A stretch of DNA of 64,000 nt, taken from NCBI GenBank assembly GCA_011389995.1, contig JAABTG010000004.1:1-64000 (forward strand), read 5' to 3'. The stretch comes from Thiotrichales bacterium (GTDB lineage Bacteria; Pseudomonadota; Gammaproteobacteria; JAABTG01). Of the stretch, positions 42,070 to 54,550 are shown one piece after another. The notes under the pieces are model-generated. The model worked only from the letters and a program-made list of their open reading frames with translations, was not told where the DNA came from and did not search any database. The translations under genes were made by a program, and so were the position numbers. Each line of letters opens with the position of its first letter. Positions within the stretch are counted from its first letter, which is position 1.

Positions 42070-44172
42070 TCAGACCGCCGCCGACTCGCCCTCGGCGACC
42101 GCCTTCATGGACAGGCGGATACGGCCCTGCTTGTCCACTTCCAGCACCTTCACCTTGATGGTGTCACCCTCGGACAGCTTGTCGCTGACCTTCTCCACCC
42201 GCTCGTCCGAGATCTGGGAGATGTGCACCAGGCCGTCCTTGCCCGGCAGGATGGTGACGAAGGCACCAAAATCCATGAGACGGGCCACCCGGCCCTCGTA
42301 GACCACCCCCACCTGGACGTCGGTGGTGAGCTGCTCGATACGCCGCCTGGCCTCCTCCCCTGCGGCGCTGTCCACCGAGGCGATGGAGACGGTGCCGTCG
42401 TCCGTCACGTTGATGGTGGCGCCCGTCTCCTCGGTGAGGGCGCGGATGGTGGCCCCGCCCTTGCCGATGACGTCGCGGATCTTGTCGGGGTTGATCTTGA
42501 TGGTCATGATGCGTGGCGCGAAGGTGGACATGTCCTCGCGCGGCCGATCGATGACCCTGGCCATCTCGCCGAGGATGTGCATGCGCCCTTCCTTGGCCTG
42601 CTCCAGGGCCGTCTCCATGATCTCGCGGGTGATGCCGTCGATCTTGATGTCCATCTGCAGGGCACTGACGCCGCTGGCGGTGCCGGCTACTTTGAAGTCC
42701 ATGTCACCGAGGTGGTCCTCGTCGCCCATGATGTCCGACAACACCTGGAACCGGTCACCCTCCTTGATGAGGCCCATGGCGATACCGGCCACCGGGGCCT
42801 TGATGGGCACGCCGGCGTCCATCAGGGACAGGCTGGTGCCGCATACCGAGGCCATGGAGCTGGAGCCGTTGGACTCGGTGATCTCCGACACCACGCGGAT
42901 GACGTAGGGGAACTCCACCAGGGTGGGCATGACCGCCTGAATGCCCCGCTTGGCCAGCCGGCCGTGGCCGATCTCGCGACGCTTGGGGGTACCGACGCGT
43001 CCCGTCTCCCCGACGCAGTAGGGGGGGAAGTTGTAGTGCAGCATGAAGGGCTCGCGACGCTCGCCTTCGATGGCGTCGATGATCTGGGCGTCCCGCTCGG
43101 TGCCGAGGGTGGCCACCACCAGGGCCTGGGTCTCGCCGCGGGTGAACAGGGCTGAACCATGGGTGCGCTTGAGCACCCCCACCTCCACCGAGATGGGGCG
43201 CACGGTGCGGGTATCACGGCCGTCGATGCGGGGCTGGCCGGCCAGCACCTGGCTGCGCACGATCTTCTTCTCCAGCTTGCCCACGGCGGCTGCCACCTCG
43301 CCCTCACTCCAGCGGGCCTCGTCGCCGGCGGCGAGCTCGGCCACCACGCCACTGCGGACCTCGCCGAGGCGCTCGTAGCGGGCCATCTTGTCGGCGATGC
43401 CATAGGCCTCGCGGATGGCCTCGCCGGCGGCGGATTCCACCGCGGCAGCGAGGTCCTCGTCCACGGCGGGCGGCGTCACCGTCCACTCGGGCTTGCCGGC
43501 CTCCGCCTTCAGTTCCTTGATGAGACCGATGACCTTCTGCTGCTCCTGGTGACCGAACAGCACCGCGTCGAGCATCACCGTCTCGGGCAGTTCCCGGGCC
43601 TCGGACTCCACCATCAGCACCGCGTGTTCGGTGCCGGACACCACCAGATCGAGCTGCGACTCAGCCAACTCGGCGAGGCCGGGGTTGAGCAGAAACTCGC
43701 CGTCGCGGTAACCCACCCGGGCGGCCCCCACGGGACCGTTGAAGGGCAGGCCGGAGATGGCCATGGCGGCGGAGGCGCCGATGAGGGAGGGCACGTCCGG
43801 GTCGATGTCGGGGTCGAGATCGATGACCGTGATGATCACCTGTACCTCGTTGGTGAAGCCCTTGGGGAACAGGGGCCGGATGGGCCGGTCGATGAGGCGA
43901 CAGGTGAGGATCTCCTTCTCGCTGGGGCGGCCTTCACGACGAAAAAAACCGCCGGGTATTTTGCCGGCGGCGTAGGTGCGTTCCTGGTACTCGACGGTGA
44001 GGGGAAAGAAATCGCGCCCCTCGCGGGCCTCCTTCTCGGCCACCACGGTGGCCAGGACCTTGGTGTCTCCCAGGGAGGCGATGACCGCCCCCGTGGCCTG
44101 GCGGGCGACCTTGCCGGTCTCCAGGGTCAGGGTGTGATTGCCGTATTGGACGGATTTGGTAATGGGAGTCAT
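42070..44172 (-). CDS. pnp: Polyribonucleotide nucleotidyltransferase (PNPase)
   Basis: The 700-residue protein is full length, with two RNase PH domains (about 10-145 and 310-520), a KH domain ([25 protein letters not shown]) and an S1 domain ([33 protein letters not shown]). The catalytic region DMDFKVAGT with the metal Asp residues is intact. It degrades RNA 3' to 5' by phosphorolysis and is a degradosome component in relatives. AGGAAA precedes the ATG. The gene follows rpsO by 82 bases, the usual order, and is followed by a terminator. Confidence 0.98.
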   Translation of the reverse strand: MTPITKSVQYGNHTLTLETGKVARQATGAVIASLGDTKVLATVVAEKEAREGRDFFPLTVEYQERTYAAGKIPGGFFRREGRPSEKEILTCRLIDRPIRPLFPKGFTNEVQVIITVIDLDPDIDPDVPSLIGASAAMAISGLPFNGPVGAARVGYRDGEFLLNPGLAELAESQLDLVVSGTEHAVLMVESEARELPETVMLDAVLFGHQEQQKVIGLIKELKAEAGKPEWTVTPPAVDEDLAAAVESAAGEAIREAYGIADKMARYERLGEVRSGVVAELAAGDEARWSEGEVAAAVGKLEKKIVRSQVLAGQPRIDGRDTRTVRPISVEVGVLKRTHGSALFTRGETQALVVATLGTERDAQIIDAIEGERREPFMLHYNFPPYCVGETGRVGTPKRREIGHGRLAKRGIQAVMPTLVEFPYVIRVVSEITESNGSSSMASVCGTSLSLMDAGVPIKAPVAGIAMGLIKEGDRFQVLSDIMGDEDHLGDMDFKVAGTASGVSALQMDIKIDGITREIMETALEQAKEGRMHILGEMARVIDRPREDMSTFAPRIMTIKINPDKIRDVIGKGGATIRALTEETGATINVTDDGTVSIASVDSAAGEEARRRIEQLTTDVQVGVVYEGRVARLMDFGAFVTILPGKDGLVHISQISDERVEKVSDKLSEGDTIKVKVLEVDKQGRIRLSMKAVAEGESAAV

Positions 44173-44254
44173 GGCGTTTCCTGAGGCTGTTGCGATGAAG
44201 AAGGGTCCTGGGAACGGCGGACGGCGGGACCCCTGCCCCGCCGGCCCGTGGCCA

Positions 44255-44524
44255 TCAGCGCCGCAGGCCGAGACGGCCGATGAGCTCGCGATAGCGATCG
44301 AGGTCCTTCCTCTTCAGATAGTCCAGCAGATTGCGCCGCTGACTGACCTTGCGCAGCAGACCCTGGCGGGAATGGTGGTCATGGATATGGGTCTTGAAGT
44401 GGCCCGAGAGATGCTCGATCTCCGCCGTCAGCAGGGCCACCTGCACCTCCGGGGAACCGGTATCCGCCGTACCCCTTTGATATTGCTTGACTATTTCGCT
44501 TTTGCTTTCTGCATTCAGTGCCAT
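44255..44524 (-). CDS. rpsO: 30S ribosomal protein S15
   Basis: The 89-residue protein is the family length. It shows [25 protein letters not shown], the [10 protein letters not shown] region (here [17 protein letters not shown]) and [23 protein letters not shown]. It binds the 16S rRNA central domain early in 30S assembly. It lies between truB and pnp, as in most gammaproteobacteria. An 86-base gap before it holds a small inverted repeat (CCTTTGT / ACAAGG) and a possible minus-strand promoter. Confidence 0.99.
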   Translation of the reverse strand: MALNAESKSEIVKQYQRGTADTGSPEVQVALLTAEIEHLSGHFKTHIHDHHSRQGLLRKVSQRRNLLDYLKRKDLDRYRELIGRLGLRR

Positions 44525-44610
44525 TGAAGATGGACTCCCACAAGGATCTCGTGTCTCAAAAACCGGGTATGTTAATCCCTAACCCTTTGTCTTAACAAGG
44601 ACCGGACTGC

Positions 44611-45531
44611 CTATCCGTGCCCCGCCAGCAGGCGCCGCGGCGCGATGCGTCCGTCGTCCAGCACCTCCCCCGCGCCGATGAAGCCCTTGTCCACGTCGTA
44701 AAGCCGCACCCAGCCCGAGGTGGGGGCCCGGGGCACCATGACCGCCTGCCCCTGGTGCATATAGAAGGACAGATCCTTCGACAGCCGGATCTCCGGCCAT
44801 TGGGCCACCGCCGTATCGGCGGGCAGCAGGAGTTTGTCCAGATGGTGGGTGCCCTCGGCGGCGATTTCCTGCAACTCTTCCACGCTTACCATCTGGCCGG
44901 CATCGAAGGGCCCAGCGCCGATGCGGTGGAGCACCGAGACATGGGCCCCGCAGCCCAGAAACTCGCCGAGGTCCTCCGCCAGGGTGCGGATGTAGGTGCC
45001 CTTGGAACAGCGTACGTCCACATCCAGCTCGTCCTCCCGCTGGGCGACGAGCTCGAAGCCGTAAATGGTCACGGTACGGGGTTCACGCTCCACCTCGAGC
45101 CCCTGATGGGCCAGCTTGTAGAGGGGCTGTCCGCCCTGCTTGATGGCGGAATGCATGGGCGGTATCTGCTGGATCTCGCCACGGAAACGGGCCATGGCCT
45201 CTTCCACCTGCGCCGCCGTCAGGGGCGGCACGGGGCGACGTTCCATGACCTCACCCTCGGTGTCGCCGGTGCGGGTCTTCTCGCCGAGCTTGAAGGTGGC
45301 GCGGTAGTGCTTGTCGGAGTTCAGCAGGAAGCCCGACATCTTGGTGGCCTCGCCGAAGCAGATGGGCAGCAGTCCCGTGGCCAGCTTGTCCAGGCTGCCC
45401 GTGTGTCCCGCCTTGCGGGCCCGAAACAGGCGCTTGACCTGCTGCAGGGCCTCGTTGGAACTCAGGCCCGCCGCCTTGTTGAGCAACAGGATGCCGGTGA
45501 CATTGCGCCCATGCTGGCGCCTTCGACCCAT
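44611..45531 (-). CDS. truB: tRNA pseudouridine(55) synthase
   Basis: The 306-residue protein has the catalytic motif GHTGSLDKLATGLLPICFG with the nucleophile Asp, the YRATFKLGEKTRTGDTEG strand, and a C-terminal PUA-like domain ending ARRLLAGHG-type residues. It makes pseudouridine 55 in the T-loop of tRNAs. The start lies two bases from the rbfA stop, so they are co-translated. No change of key residues is seen. Confidence 0.97.
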   Translation of the reverse strand: MGRRRQHGRNVTGILLLNKAAGLSSNEALQQVKRLFRARKAGHTGSLDKLATGLLPICFGEATKMSGFLLNSDKHYRATFKLGEKTRTGDTEGEVMERRPVPPLTAAQVEEAMARFRGEIQQIPPMHSAIKQGGQPLYKLAHQGLEVEREPRTVTIYGFELVAQREDELDVDVRCSKGTYIRTLAEDLGEFLGCGAHVSVLHRIGAGPFDAGQMVSVEELQEIAAEGTHHLDKLLLPADTAVAQWPEIRLSKDLSFYMHQGQAVMVPRAPTSGWVRLYDVDKGFIGAGEVLDDGRIAPRRLLAGHG

Positions 45532-45533
45532 GA

Positions 45534-45917
45534 TCAGTCTTCCTCTCGCGATTGTTCATTGGCGCGGTCGCTGTCCACCGCCTGCTCGATGAGGGATGCC
45601 AGGTGGTGCCCCTTCTCCACCGAGTCGTCATACAGGAAACGCAGTTCGGGGACCGTGCGGGTGCGCAGGCGCTTGGCGAGCCCCGAGCGCAGGAAGCCGG
45701 CGGCGCGCCCGAGGGCGGCCATCAGCTCCTTGGGGTCGTGATCCTCCAGCACGCTGGAAACGTGGACCTTGGCGACGGCCATATCCCGGGACACCTTCAC
45801 CCCGGACACGGTGATGCCGTGCAGGCGGGGGTCATGGACCTCCCGTTGCAACAGGTCGGCCAGCTCACGCTGGATCTGATCCGCCATGCGGTCGGTACGA
45901 CCGAACTCCCGTGGCAT
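45534..45917 (-). CDS. rbfA: 30S ribosome-binding factor RbfA
   Basis: The 127-residue protein has the RbfA KH-like fold: MPREFGRTDRMADQIQRELA, DPRLHGITVSGVKVSRDMAVAKVHVS and RTVPELRFLYDDSVEKGHHLASLIEQ. It helps mature the 16S 5' end and aids cold adaptation in relatives. An acidic tail (DRANEQSREED) follows the core. It lies between infB (28 bases upstream) and truB (2 bases downstream). Confidence 0.97.
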   Translation of the reverse strand: MPREFGRTDRMADQIQRELADLLQREVHDPRLHGITVSGVKVSRDMAVAKVHVSSVLEDHDPKELMAALGRAAGFLRSGLAKRLRTRTVPELRFLYDDSVEKGHHLASLIEQAVDSDRANEQSREED

Positions 45918-45945
45918 CAGGCGTAATTCCCGCCCCGCAGGGGCA

Positions 45946-48561
<2,616 letters not shown>

Positions 48562-48583
48562 AACTTGCCTCTTCGACCTTCGC

Positions 48584-50185
48584 TCAGCTGGACGCGTCGT
48601 CCCGCTGTTCTTCTTCAAACCAGGAGGCCCGCGCGGCCATGATCAGATCGCCGGCGAGACCGGGATCCACCTCAGCGACCTCGAGCAGTTCATCGACGGC
48701 ATACTCCGCCAGGTCGTCCACCGTATCGATGCCGCTCTCCCGCAACGACGCGGCGAGCTCGGCGGACATGCCAGCGAGGCTCATGAGGTCCTGGCTGGTG
48801 CCGCCCTCGGCCCGTTCCTCCGAGACGATGGCGCGGGTCAGCAGGACATCGGCGGCGCGCGAGCGCAATTCTTCCACCATGCCCTCGTCGAACTCCTCGA
48901 TCTGCACCATCTCCTGAGCCGGCACGTAGGCCAGTTCCTCTATGGTGGTGAAGCCCTCCGCCACCAGGATGGCGGCCACTTCCTCGTCCACGTCGAGGGC
49001 CTCCATGAACATGGCCTGAAGCTTCTCCGCCTCGGCCTCGCTCTTCTCGTCGGCCTGTTCCTCGGACATCACGTTGAGGGTCCAGCCCGTGAGCTCACTC
49101 GCCAGCCGCACGTTCTGACCGCCGCGGCCGATGGCCTGGGACAGCATCTCCTCGTTTACCGCGACATCCATGGCGTGGGCATCCTCGTCGACCACGATGG
49201 ACACCACCTCGGCGGGCGACATGGCGTTGACCACGAAGCGCGCCGGGTTGTCGTCCCACAGCACGATATCCACCCGCTCGCCCGCCAGCTCGTTGGATAC
49301 CGCCTGTACGCGGGAGCCGCGCATGCCCACGCACGCCCCCACGGGGTCGATGCGCGGCTCGCGGGTGAGCACGGCGATCTTGGCCCGGGAACCCGGGTCG
49401 CGCGCCGCCGCCTTGATCTCGATGAGGCCCTCGCCGATCTCCGGCACCTCCAGCTTGAACAGCTCGATGAGCAGCTGCGGCGCCGTGCGGCTGACGAAGA
49501 GCTGTGGCCCCCGGGCCTCGGAGCGGACGTCCCGCAGATAGCCCCTGACCCGGTCACCGGCGCGGATGGCCTCCCGCGGGATCATCTCCTCTTTCAGAAT
49601 GACCGCCTCGGCATTGCTGCCGAGGTCGATGATGATGTTGCCCCGCTCCAGGCGCTTGACGATGCCCGTCACCAACTCGCCGCGACGGTCCTCATAGGCC
49701 TCCACCACCTGGGCACGCTCGGCCTCGCGCACCTTCTGCACGATGACCTGCTTGGCGGTCTGGGCGGCGATACGGCCAAACTCCACCGACTCGATGGGCT
49801 CCTCGATATAATCCCCGACCTGGACCTCCGGGTCGCGCTCCCGCGCCTCCGACAGGCGCATGTGGCGCTCCGCCGAAAACTCGAAGGGCTCCTCGTCCTC
49901 ATCGGATTCCGACCCGGCCACGGCCTCCGTGACCTGCGTCGGCTCCATCGTCCCGGTATCCAGGTCCGTCCCGGTGTCCACGTCGTCCGGCACCACCAGC
50001 CAGCGACGGAAGGTGCTGTGGTCGCCGGTCGCGCGGTCGATACTGACACGCACGTCGATCTCGCCACCATGCCTCTTCTTGGTGGCCGTGGCCAACGCGG
50101 CTTCGATGGCCTCGAAGATGATGTCCTTGGACACACCCTTCTCGTTCGAAACCGCCTCTGCTACCAGCAGGATCTCTTTAGTCAT
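48584..50185 (-). CDS. nusA: Transcription termination/antitermination factor NusA
   Basis: The 533-residue protein has the N-terminal RNA polymerase-binding domain ([28 protein letters not shown]), the S1 domain ([27 protein letters not shown]), two KH domains ([43 protein letters not shown]) and two C-terminal acidic repeats ([30 protein letters not shown]). A 40-residue insert rich in Thr, Asp and Glu (about 50-95) interrupts the N-domain relative to E. coli. It modulates pausing and termination and may control its own operon leader. Confidence 0.98.
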   Translation of the reverse strand: MTKEILLVAEAVSNEKGVSKDIIFEAIEAALATATKKRHGGEIDVRVSIDRATGDHSTFRRWLVVPDDVDTGTDLDTGTMEPTQVTEAVAGSESDEDEEPFEFSAERHMRLSEARERDPEVQVGDYIEEPIESVEFGRIAAQTAKQVIVQKVREAERAQVVEAYEDRRGELVTGIVKRLERGNIIIDLGSNAEAVILKEEMIPREAIRAGDRVRGYLRDVRSEARGPQLFVSRTAPQLLIELFKLEVPEIGEGLIEIKAAARDPGSRAKIAVLTREPRIDPVGACVGMRGSRVQAVSNELAGERVDIVLWDDNPARFVVNAMSPAEVVSIVVDEDAHAMDVAVNEEMLSQAIGRGGQNVRLASELTGWTLNVMSEEQADEKSEAEAEKLQAMFMEALDVDEEVAAILVAEGFTTIEELAYVPAQEMVQIEEFDEGMVEELRSRAADVLLTRAIVSEERAEGGTSQDLMSLAGMSAELAASLRESGIDTVDDLAEYAVDELLEVAEVDPGLAGDLIMAARASWFEEEQRDDASS

Positions 50186-50204
50186 TTAACGACCCCAATA
50201 ACGC

Positions 50205-50660
50205 TTATGCTTCGGCGATCAGATTCGCCCTGGAGATGTCGGCGAGGGGAATCTCCCAACGTTCGCCGTCCTCATCCAGGGTGACCACACCCTGATCGCA
50301 CGCCACGATTAAACCCTTGAGCTTGCGCCGTCCATTCAACGGATCGTGCAGCTTCACCCGTACCCGGGCGCCTATGAAACGCTCATAGTGCCCGGCCTCG
50401 AACAGCGGCCGCTCCACGCCGGGGGACGACACCTCCAAAAGGTAGTTCCCCTGGATGGGATCCTCCACGTCCAACACCCCGCTGACCTGATGGCTCACCC
50501 GCTCACAGTCCTCCAGGGTGATGCCATCGGGGTGATCGATATAGATCCTCAGCACCCGGCGGCCGCCCCCACTATCCAGCTCGACGCCCACGAGTTCGTA
50601 GCCGAGGGCCTCGACCCCCGACGCAACCACTTCGTTCAATCTGTTCGGTCTGCTAGCCAT
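50205..50660 (-). CDS. rimP: Ribosome maturation factor RimP
   Basis: From the ATG at 50660 the product is 151 residues. It has the two RimP domains: GYELVGVELDSGGGRRVLRIYID with HPDGITLEDCERVSHQVSGVLDVEDPI, YLLEVSSPGVERPLFEAGHYERF, and the C-terminal Sm-like part KLKGLIVACDQGVVTLDEDGERWEIPLADISRANL. It assists 30S assembly. Upstream in-frame starts lie in the leader hairpins and are rejected. It is the first gene of the operon; nusA begins 19 bases on. Confidence 0.95.
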   Translation of the reverse strand: MASRPNRLNEVVASGVEALGYELVGVELDSGGGRRVLRIYIDHPDGITLEDCERVSHQVSGVLDVEDPIQGNYLLEVSSPGVERPLFEAGHYERFIGARVRVKLHDPLNGRRKLKGLIVACDQGVVTLDEDGERWEIPLADISRANLIAEA

Positions 50661-50690
50661 CTCAACCGCGTCAAACCCAACCGAGTAAAA

Positions 50691-50718
50691 CAAATAAAAA
50701 ATGGGCCCGAGGCCCACT
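50691..50718 (-). terminator. Terminator-like hairpin in the rimP leader
   Basis: On the minus strand TGGGCC, TCG loop and GGCCCA are followed by TTTTTATTTG. It lies about 31 bases before the rimP ATG. A terminator inside the leader, in front of a NusA-containing operon, suggests attenuation or NusA-dependent read-through. Confidence 0.75.
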
Positions 50719-50856
50719 GCTAATTCCCACCTGGTCGTGCCCGACCACTCAAAGGAGGTGCACACAACCGGCCGGGATCATGACCTGCCTCGGAATTGCA
50801 CCCAGGGTGAGTAGCTTCCTGAACGCCATCCACGGCTCCCCTGCCTGGGGGCCGGC

Positions 50857-50955
50857 AAAAAAAAAACCCACGAGGGGTTTCTCCTGACCGGCAGAACGCT
50901 AATCGCCTGCCCCGGACCGTCGTTCATCTACCTTTAGGCAGCGATTCCCAAGGAA
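50857..50955 (-). ncRNA. Candidate short leader RNA with its own promoter and terminator
   Basis: From an inferred start near 50955 to the T10 tract at 50857-50866 is about 100 bases. Near the 5' end TCGCTGCC (minus strand of 50937-50944) can pair with GGCAGGCGA (50903-50911) with one bulge. The 3' end is AAACCC, CTCGT loop and GGGTTT followed by a T tract, a strong intrinsic terminator. It may be an attenuated leader or a separate small RNA; I recognise no known RNA family. Confidence 0.4.
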
Positions 50956-50961
50956 CAGCGA

Positions 50962-50990
50962 AGTCTATATTTTTCAATATGGTTAATCAA
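50962..50990 (-). promoter_or_regulatory. Candidate sigma-70 promoter of the rimP operon
   Basis: On the minus strand TTGATT (50985-50990) and TAGACT (50962-50967) are separated by 17 bases. TATAGA at 15 bases spacing is an overlapping alternative. The surrounding stretch is AT-rich against a GC-rich background. Confidence 0.55.
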
Positions 50991-51030
50991 GGCCCACCCT
51001 CCCCGGGAGACCCTCGGCGGGCTGTCCCTG

Positions 51031-52098
51031 TCAGGTAATAGCCACACCCTTGACGAGGGCGTGAACCGCCATGTCCGGCACCAGCCCGAGGTGCTCCAGG
51101 GAGCGTCTGGTGATACGGGCCAGGAGGACCTGGTCCTGGAGCCCGAGACGCATCAGCACGTGGCCGGGGTGGGGATCCGCCGTGACCTCCAGCACCCGTA
51201 CCGGCAGGCAGTTCAGAACGCTGGAATCCCGGGGCCGCGAAAGACTGATGGCGACATCCCGGGCCATGATGCGTACCCGCAGGCGCTGGCCTTCCCGGAC
51301 ATCCTCCCGGGACACCATGAGGGTGCCGCCGGGGAATGCGAGTTCCGTCAGGTGATGGCGATCATGGTGGCGCCGGACCTCGGCCTCGATGACGGTCGAG
51401 GCCCCTTGGCCATGGGCGAGGGGCAGATCGGCCCGGGTGAGCAGGTCCCGGAGCCCGCCGTGGGCAAGCACCCGCCCGTCGGCCATCAGCACCATGTGAT
51501 CGGCGAGCCGCACCACCTCTTCCAGGGCGTGGCTGACATAGAGGACGGGGATCTGCAATTCGTCGTGAAGCCGCTCCAGATAGGGCAGGATCTCCTGTTT
51601 GCTCATGGCATCCAGGGCCGCCAGGGGCTCATCCATGAGCAGGATGCGCGGGCCGGTGAGGAGGGCGCGGCCGATGGCCACCCGCTGACGCTGGCCGCCG
51701 GAAAGCTCATGGGGCCGGCGACCGAGCAGGGGTTCGAGGCCGAGCAGGTCGCTCACCTCGGCGGGCTTGACCAGACGTCGTTCCCGGGCGATGCGCCGGT
51801 AGCCGTATTCCAGGTTACCCCGCACCGTCAGGTGGGGAAAAAGCCGTCCCTCCTGAAACACGTAGCCGATGGCACGCCGGTGGGGTGGCACAGCGGTGGC
51901 GGCGTCCTGCCAGATGTCACCGCCCACCACCAGCCGTCCCGTGGCGGTCGGCTCGAGACCGGCCATACAACGCAGCAACGTGGTCTTGCCGCACCCGGAA
52001 CGGCCGAACAGGGTCGTCACGCCGCGACCCGCGATGCGGAGGTCCACATCCAGGGTGAACTCCGGACGATGCAGCTCGAATCTCGCCTCGATGGTCAC
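51031..52098 (-). CDS. modC: Molybdate ABC transporter ATP-binding protein ModC
   Basis: The 355-residue protein has an ABC ATPase domain with Walker A GRSGCGKTT, signature LSGGQRQRVAIGRALL, Walker B ILLMDEPLAALD and the switch His in VSHALEEV. The C-terminal MOP/TOBE domain (SVLNCLPVRVLEVTADPHPGHVLMRLG) is typical of ModC and separates it from other importers' ATPases. It powers molybdate uptake with ModB. The start is 10 bases from the modB stop. It ends the leftward modEABC operon. Confidence 0.96.
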   Translation of the reverse strand: MTIEARFELHRPEFTLDVDLRIAGRGVTTLFGRSGCGKTTLLRCMAGLEPTATGRLVVGGDIWQDAATAVPPHRRAIGYVFQEGRLFPHLTVRGNLEYGYRRIARERRLVKPAEVSDLLGLEPLLGRRPHELSGGQRQRVAIGRALLTGPRILLMDEPLAALDAMSKQEILPYLERLHDELQIPVLYVSHALEEVVRLADHMVLMADGRVLAHGGLRDLLTRADLPLAHGQGASTVIEAEVRRHHDRHHLTELAFPGGTLMVSREDVREGQRLRVRIMARDVAISLSRPRDSSVLNCLPVRVLEVTADPHPGHVLMRLGLQDQVLLARITRRSLEHLGLVPDMAVHALVKGVAIT

Positions 52099-52108
52099 GG
52101 TACGCGGC

Positions 52109-52789
52109 TCACCTGTTGGCCAACTGGAAGCGCCCGTTGAGGACGTAGAGGGCCAGGAGCATCAGGAAGGACAGCCCCAGCAGCAGCGCCGACAGCAGGT
52201 GGGCGGAGCCGTAGTCCACCGCCTCCACGTGTTCGTAGATGGCGATGGAGACCACCTGGGTCTCGCCCGGGATGTTGCCGCCGATCATCAGCACCACGCC
52301 AAACTCGCCCACCGTATGGGCGAAGCCCAGGGTGACGGCGGTGAGATAGCCGCGCAGGGACAGGGGCAATACCACGGTGACGAAGCGATCCCAGGGCCCG
52401 GCCCGCAGGGACGCCGCCGCCTCCAGGGTGGCTTCGCCTACGCTGGCGAAGGCATTCTGCAAGGGCTGCACCACGAAGGGCAGGGAATAGAACACCGAGC
52501 CGATTACCAGGCCGGTGAAAGTAAAGGCGAGGGACGGTCCTCCCAGGGCCTGGATGGGCCCCTGGGCCCCCAACAGCAACAGCAGGTAGAAGCCGAGTAC
52601 GGTGGGCGGCAGAACCAGCGGCAGGGCTACGACGGCCTCGACGACGAGCTTGCCGCGGGCGCGGGTGCGGGAGAGCCACCAGGCCAGCGGCGTGCCCAGT
52701 ATGACCAGGATGACGGTGGTCACCGCAGCCAGCCGCAGGGTCAACCCCAGGGCCGCGAGGTCCTGGTCACTTATGCCGTCAACGAACAT
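52109..52789 (-). CDS. modB: Molybdate ABC transporter permease ModB
   Basis: The 226-residue protein has five hydrophobic spans and the permease EAA-like loop EAAASLRAGPWDRFVTVVLPLS. The segment AHTVGEFGVVLMIGGNIPGETQ is characteristic of ModB. AAGGG precedes the ATG at 52789, and the start overlaps the modA end by 11 bases, so translation is coupled. It forms the membrane channel with ModC. Confidence 0.96.
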   Translation of the reverse strand: MFVDGISDQDLAALGLTLRLAAVTTVILVILGTPLAWWLSRTRARGKLVVEAVVALPLVLPPTVLGFYLLLLLGAQGPIQALGGPSLAFTFTGLVIGSVFYSLPFVVQPLQNAFASVGEATLEAAASLRAGPWDRFVTVVLPLSLRGYLTAVTLGFAHTVGEFGVVLMIGGNIPGETQVVSIAIYEHVEAVDYGSAHLLSALLLGLSFLMLLALYVLNGRFQLANR

Positions 52790-53612
52790 GGGCCCTTGTA
52801 GGGAAGCCGCCGGGATCCCTCGCGGGCAGCCCGTAGCCGTCGCTGGCGATGATCTCCCGGGCCTCGGCACTGTCCCGTATCCACTGGAGAAAGTTGCGTC
52901 CCTCGGCAGCTGCCGTCGCCTCCGTCAGCAGCACGGCCTCCTGGAGGATGGGCGGGTAACTCCCCGGGTCCGGGCTCCACCGTGAACCGGCCGGGTGGTC
53001 GCGTTCATAGTTCAGCACCTGGGACAAGGCGACGAAGCCCGCCTCGGCATTGCCCGTAGTGACAAAATTGAAGGTCTGACCGATATTCTGCCCCATGACG
53101 AGGCGGCCCCGGGCGAGGGTGATGTCGAGGTCGGCCAGCACCGCGGCGGCGGCGGCGCCATAGGGGGCGAGGCGGGGATTGGCCATGGCGAGCCTTTGGT
53201 AATCTCCCTCCCCCAGGAAGCGAGCCCCATCCTCCGGCACCAGGGCCGCATCGGCACTCCATAGTACGAGGGTGCCTTGGGCATACACGAAGCGGCTGTC
53301 CGCCACGGCCTGACCGCCGGCCACCAGGTCCCTGGTACGCTGATCATCGGCCGAAAAAAAGATGTCGAAGGGCGCGCCCTGGCGGATCTGGGCAAAATGT
53401 TTGCCGGACGATCCGGAGCTGATGACGAGTCGCGTTGCCGTCGTTTCCTCGTAGGCCCGGGCGAGACGCTCGAGGGTGGCGGCGAAGTTGGAGGCCACCG
53501 CGATACGCACGACCTCCGCGCCGACAGCAGGGGCGGCCCCGAACACGAGTAGCAGAGCCAACAGCAATCCTTCCCGAACCCTGCGCCCGCTGCCCGAATG
53601 ACCATATGCCAT
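52779..53612 (-). CDS. modA: Molybdate-binding periplasmic protein ModA
   Basis: The 277-residue precursor has a basic N-terminus and hydrophobic stretch (GLLLALLLVFGAAPAVGA) with a likely cleavage after VGA, so it is exported. The ligand motifs ASNFAATLERLARAYEE and SSGSSGKHFAQIRQGAPFDIFFSAD are typical of ModA, as is the later APYGAAAAAVL. It binds molybdate or tungstate in the periplasm. Its C-terminus overlaps the modB start. A 119-base gap separates it from modE upstream. Confidence 0.95.
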   Translation of the reverse strand: MAYGHSGSGRRVREGLLLALLLVFGAAPAVGAEVVRIAVASNFAATLERLARAYEETTATRLVISSGSSGKHFAQIRQGAPFDIFFSADDQRTRDLVAGGQAVADSRFVYAQGTLVLWSADAALVPEDGARFLGEGDYQRLAMANPRLAPYGAAAAAVLADLDITLARGRLVMGQNIGQTFNFVTTGNAEAGFVALSQVLNYERDHPAGSRWSPDPGSYPPILQEAVLLTEATAAAEGRNFLQWIRDSAEAREIIASDGYGLPARDPGGFPTRAHVR

Positions 53613-53731
53613 GACCAACCCCCGCAATCAATTTTACTGACGGTGAAATGCTCGGCCGCGCACGCCACCGCCCCCACGCGTCCCGGAAGCGTAGGACGCT
53701 CGGCGCCCGGAACCGCGGGACATGAGGGGCC

Positions 53732-54550
53732 TCATCCGGCGACGGCGAGGAGCACGTGGGGCGCCTTGATCAAGGCACAGGCACGAGCGCCCTCCTGCAG
53801 CCAGCCCTCCTCCACCGCCTCCATGGTGACCATGGCCGTAAGGATGCGTCCGGCGGCCAACTCCAGCTTCACCTCGGCATTGACCGCTCCCGGCCGCACC
53901 TCCCGCAGGGTCCCGCACAGCCGATTGCGGGCGCTGTAACGCACGCCGCCATCCTCCTCGCAAAGCATGATCAGGGAGGCATCCATGAGGACCTGGACCT
54001 CCCGCCCTTCCCGCAACAGGCCGAGGGACTGAGCGGCGTCGTGGGTGACCACGGCGACGATCTCCACACCGTCCCCGATATCCACGGTGACAACGTCGTT
54101 CACGACCCCGGCGGTATATCGGCACACCTTGCCCTGGAACTGGTTCCCGGCCGAGGTACGCATACTCAGTCTCCTCATCAAGCTCCATCCTTCAGGGACG
54201 TCGTCCGCTCTGAGTCCCGACCCGAGGTGTTGTTGCATCAAGTCCATGAACAGACGGTATTCCTGCTCCGCGGCCCGATACTGGTCTATGACCCGCCGCC
54301 CATAGGCCGTCAGCCGCGTGCCACCGCCGTGCCTGCCGCCCGCCTGCCGCACCAGTAAGGGCTGCTCTGCCAGGTTGTTCATGGCATCGATATTGTCCCA
54401 GGCCGCCTTGTAGCTCATGCCCATCTCCCGCGCGGCGCCGGCGATGGAACCCGCGGCGTCGATGCGCTCCAGCAGCTCGATACGCCCGGCCCCGAGGAAC
54501 CCATGGCCTTCTATGTTCAGCCAGAACCGGCCATCCACTATGGTAGTCAC
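53732..54550 (-). CDS. modE: Molybdate-responsive regulator ModE
   Basis: The 272-residue protein has the N-terminal LysR-like winged helix (ELLERIDAAGSIAGAAREMGMSYKAAWDNIDAMNNL, then GGRHGGGTRLTAYG) and two C-terminal MOP/TOBE domains (SAGNQFQGKVCRYTAGVVNDVV; SARNRLCGTLREVRPGAVNAEV). It represses molybdate uptake genes when molybdate is bound. Being first in the same leftward operon and downstream of a Mo-box, it probably regulates itself with modABC. Confidence 0.96.
   Translation of the reverse strand: MTTIVDGRFWLNIEGHGFLGAGRIELLERIDAAGSIAGAAREMGMSYKAAWDNIDAMNNLAEQPLLVRQAGGRHGGGTRLTAYGRRVIDQYRAAEQEYRLFMDLMQQHLGSGLRADDVPEGWSLMRRLSMRTSAGNQFQGKVCRYTAGVVNDVVTVDIGDGVEIVAVVTHDAAQSLGLLREGREVQVLMDASLIMLCEEDGGVRYSARNRLCGTLREVRPGAVNAEVKLELAAGRILTAMVTMEAVEEGWLQEGARACALIKAPHVLLAVAG

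Larger units (their letters stand above)
50661..51030 (-). other. 370-base leader and promoter region of the rimP operon
   Basis: No protein gene or tRNA is seen here; in E. coli an initiator tRNA gene (metY) occupies this place. It holds one candidate promoter, two terminator-like hairpins, and a stretch at 50751-50760 whose minus strand reads CACCTCCTTT, identical to the anti-Shine-Dalgarno tail of 16S rRNA. The 3' end of modC borders it. Confidence 0.7.

Noticed and set aside
50780-50960. Initiator tRNA gene before rimP
   Set aside because: Neither strand shows a T-loop motif, a CAU anticodon arm in the right frame or an acceptor stem.
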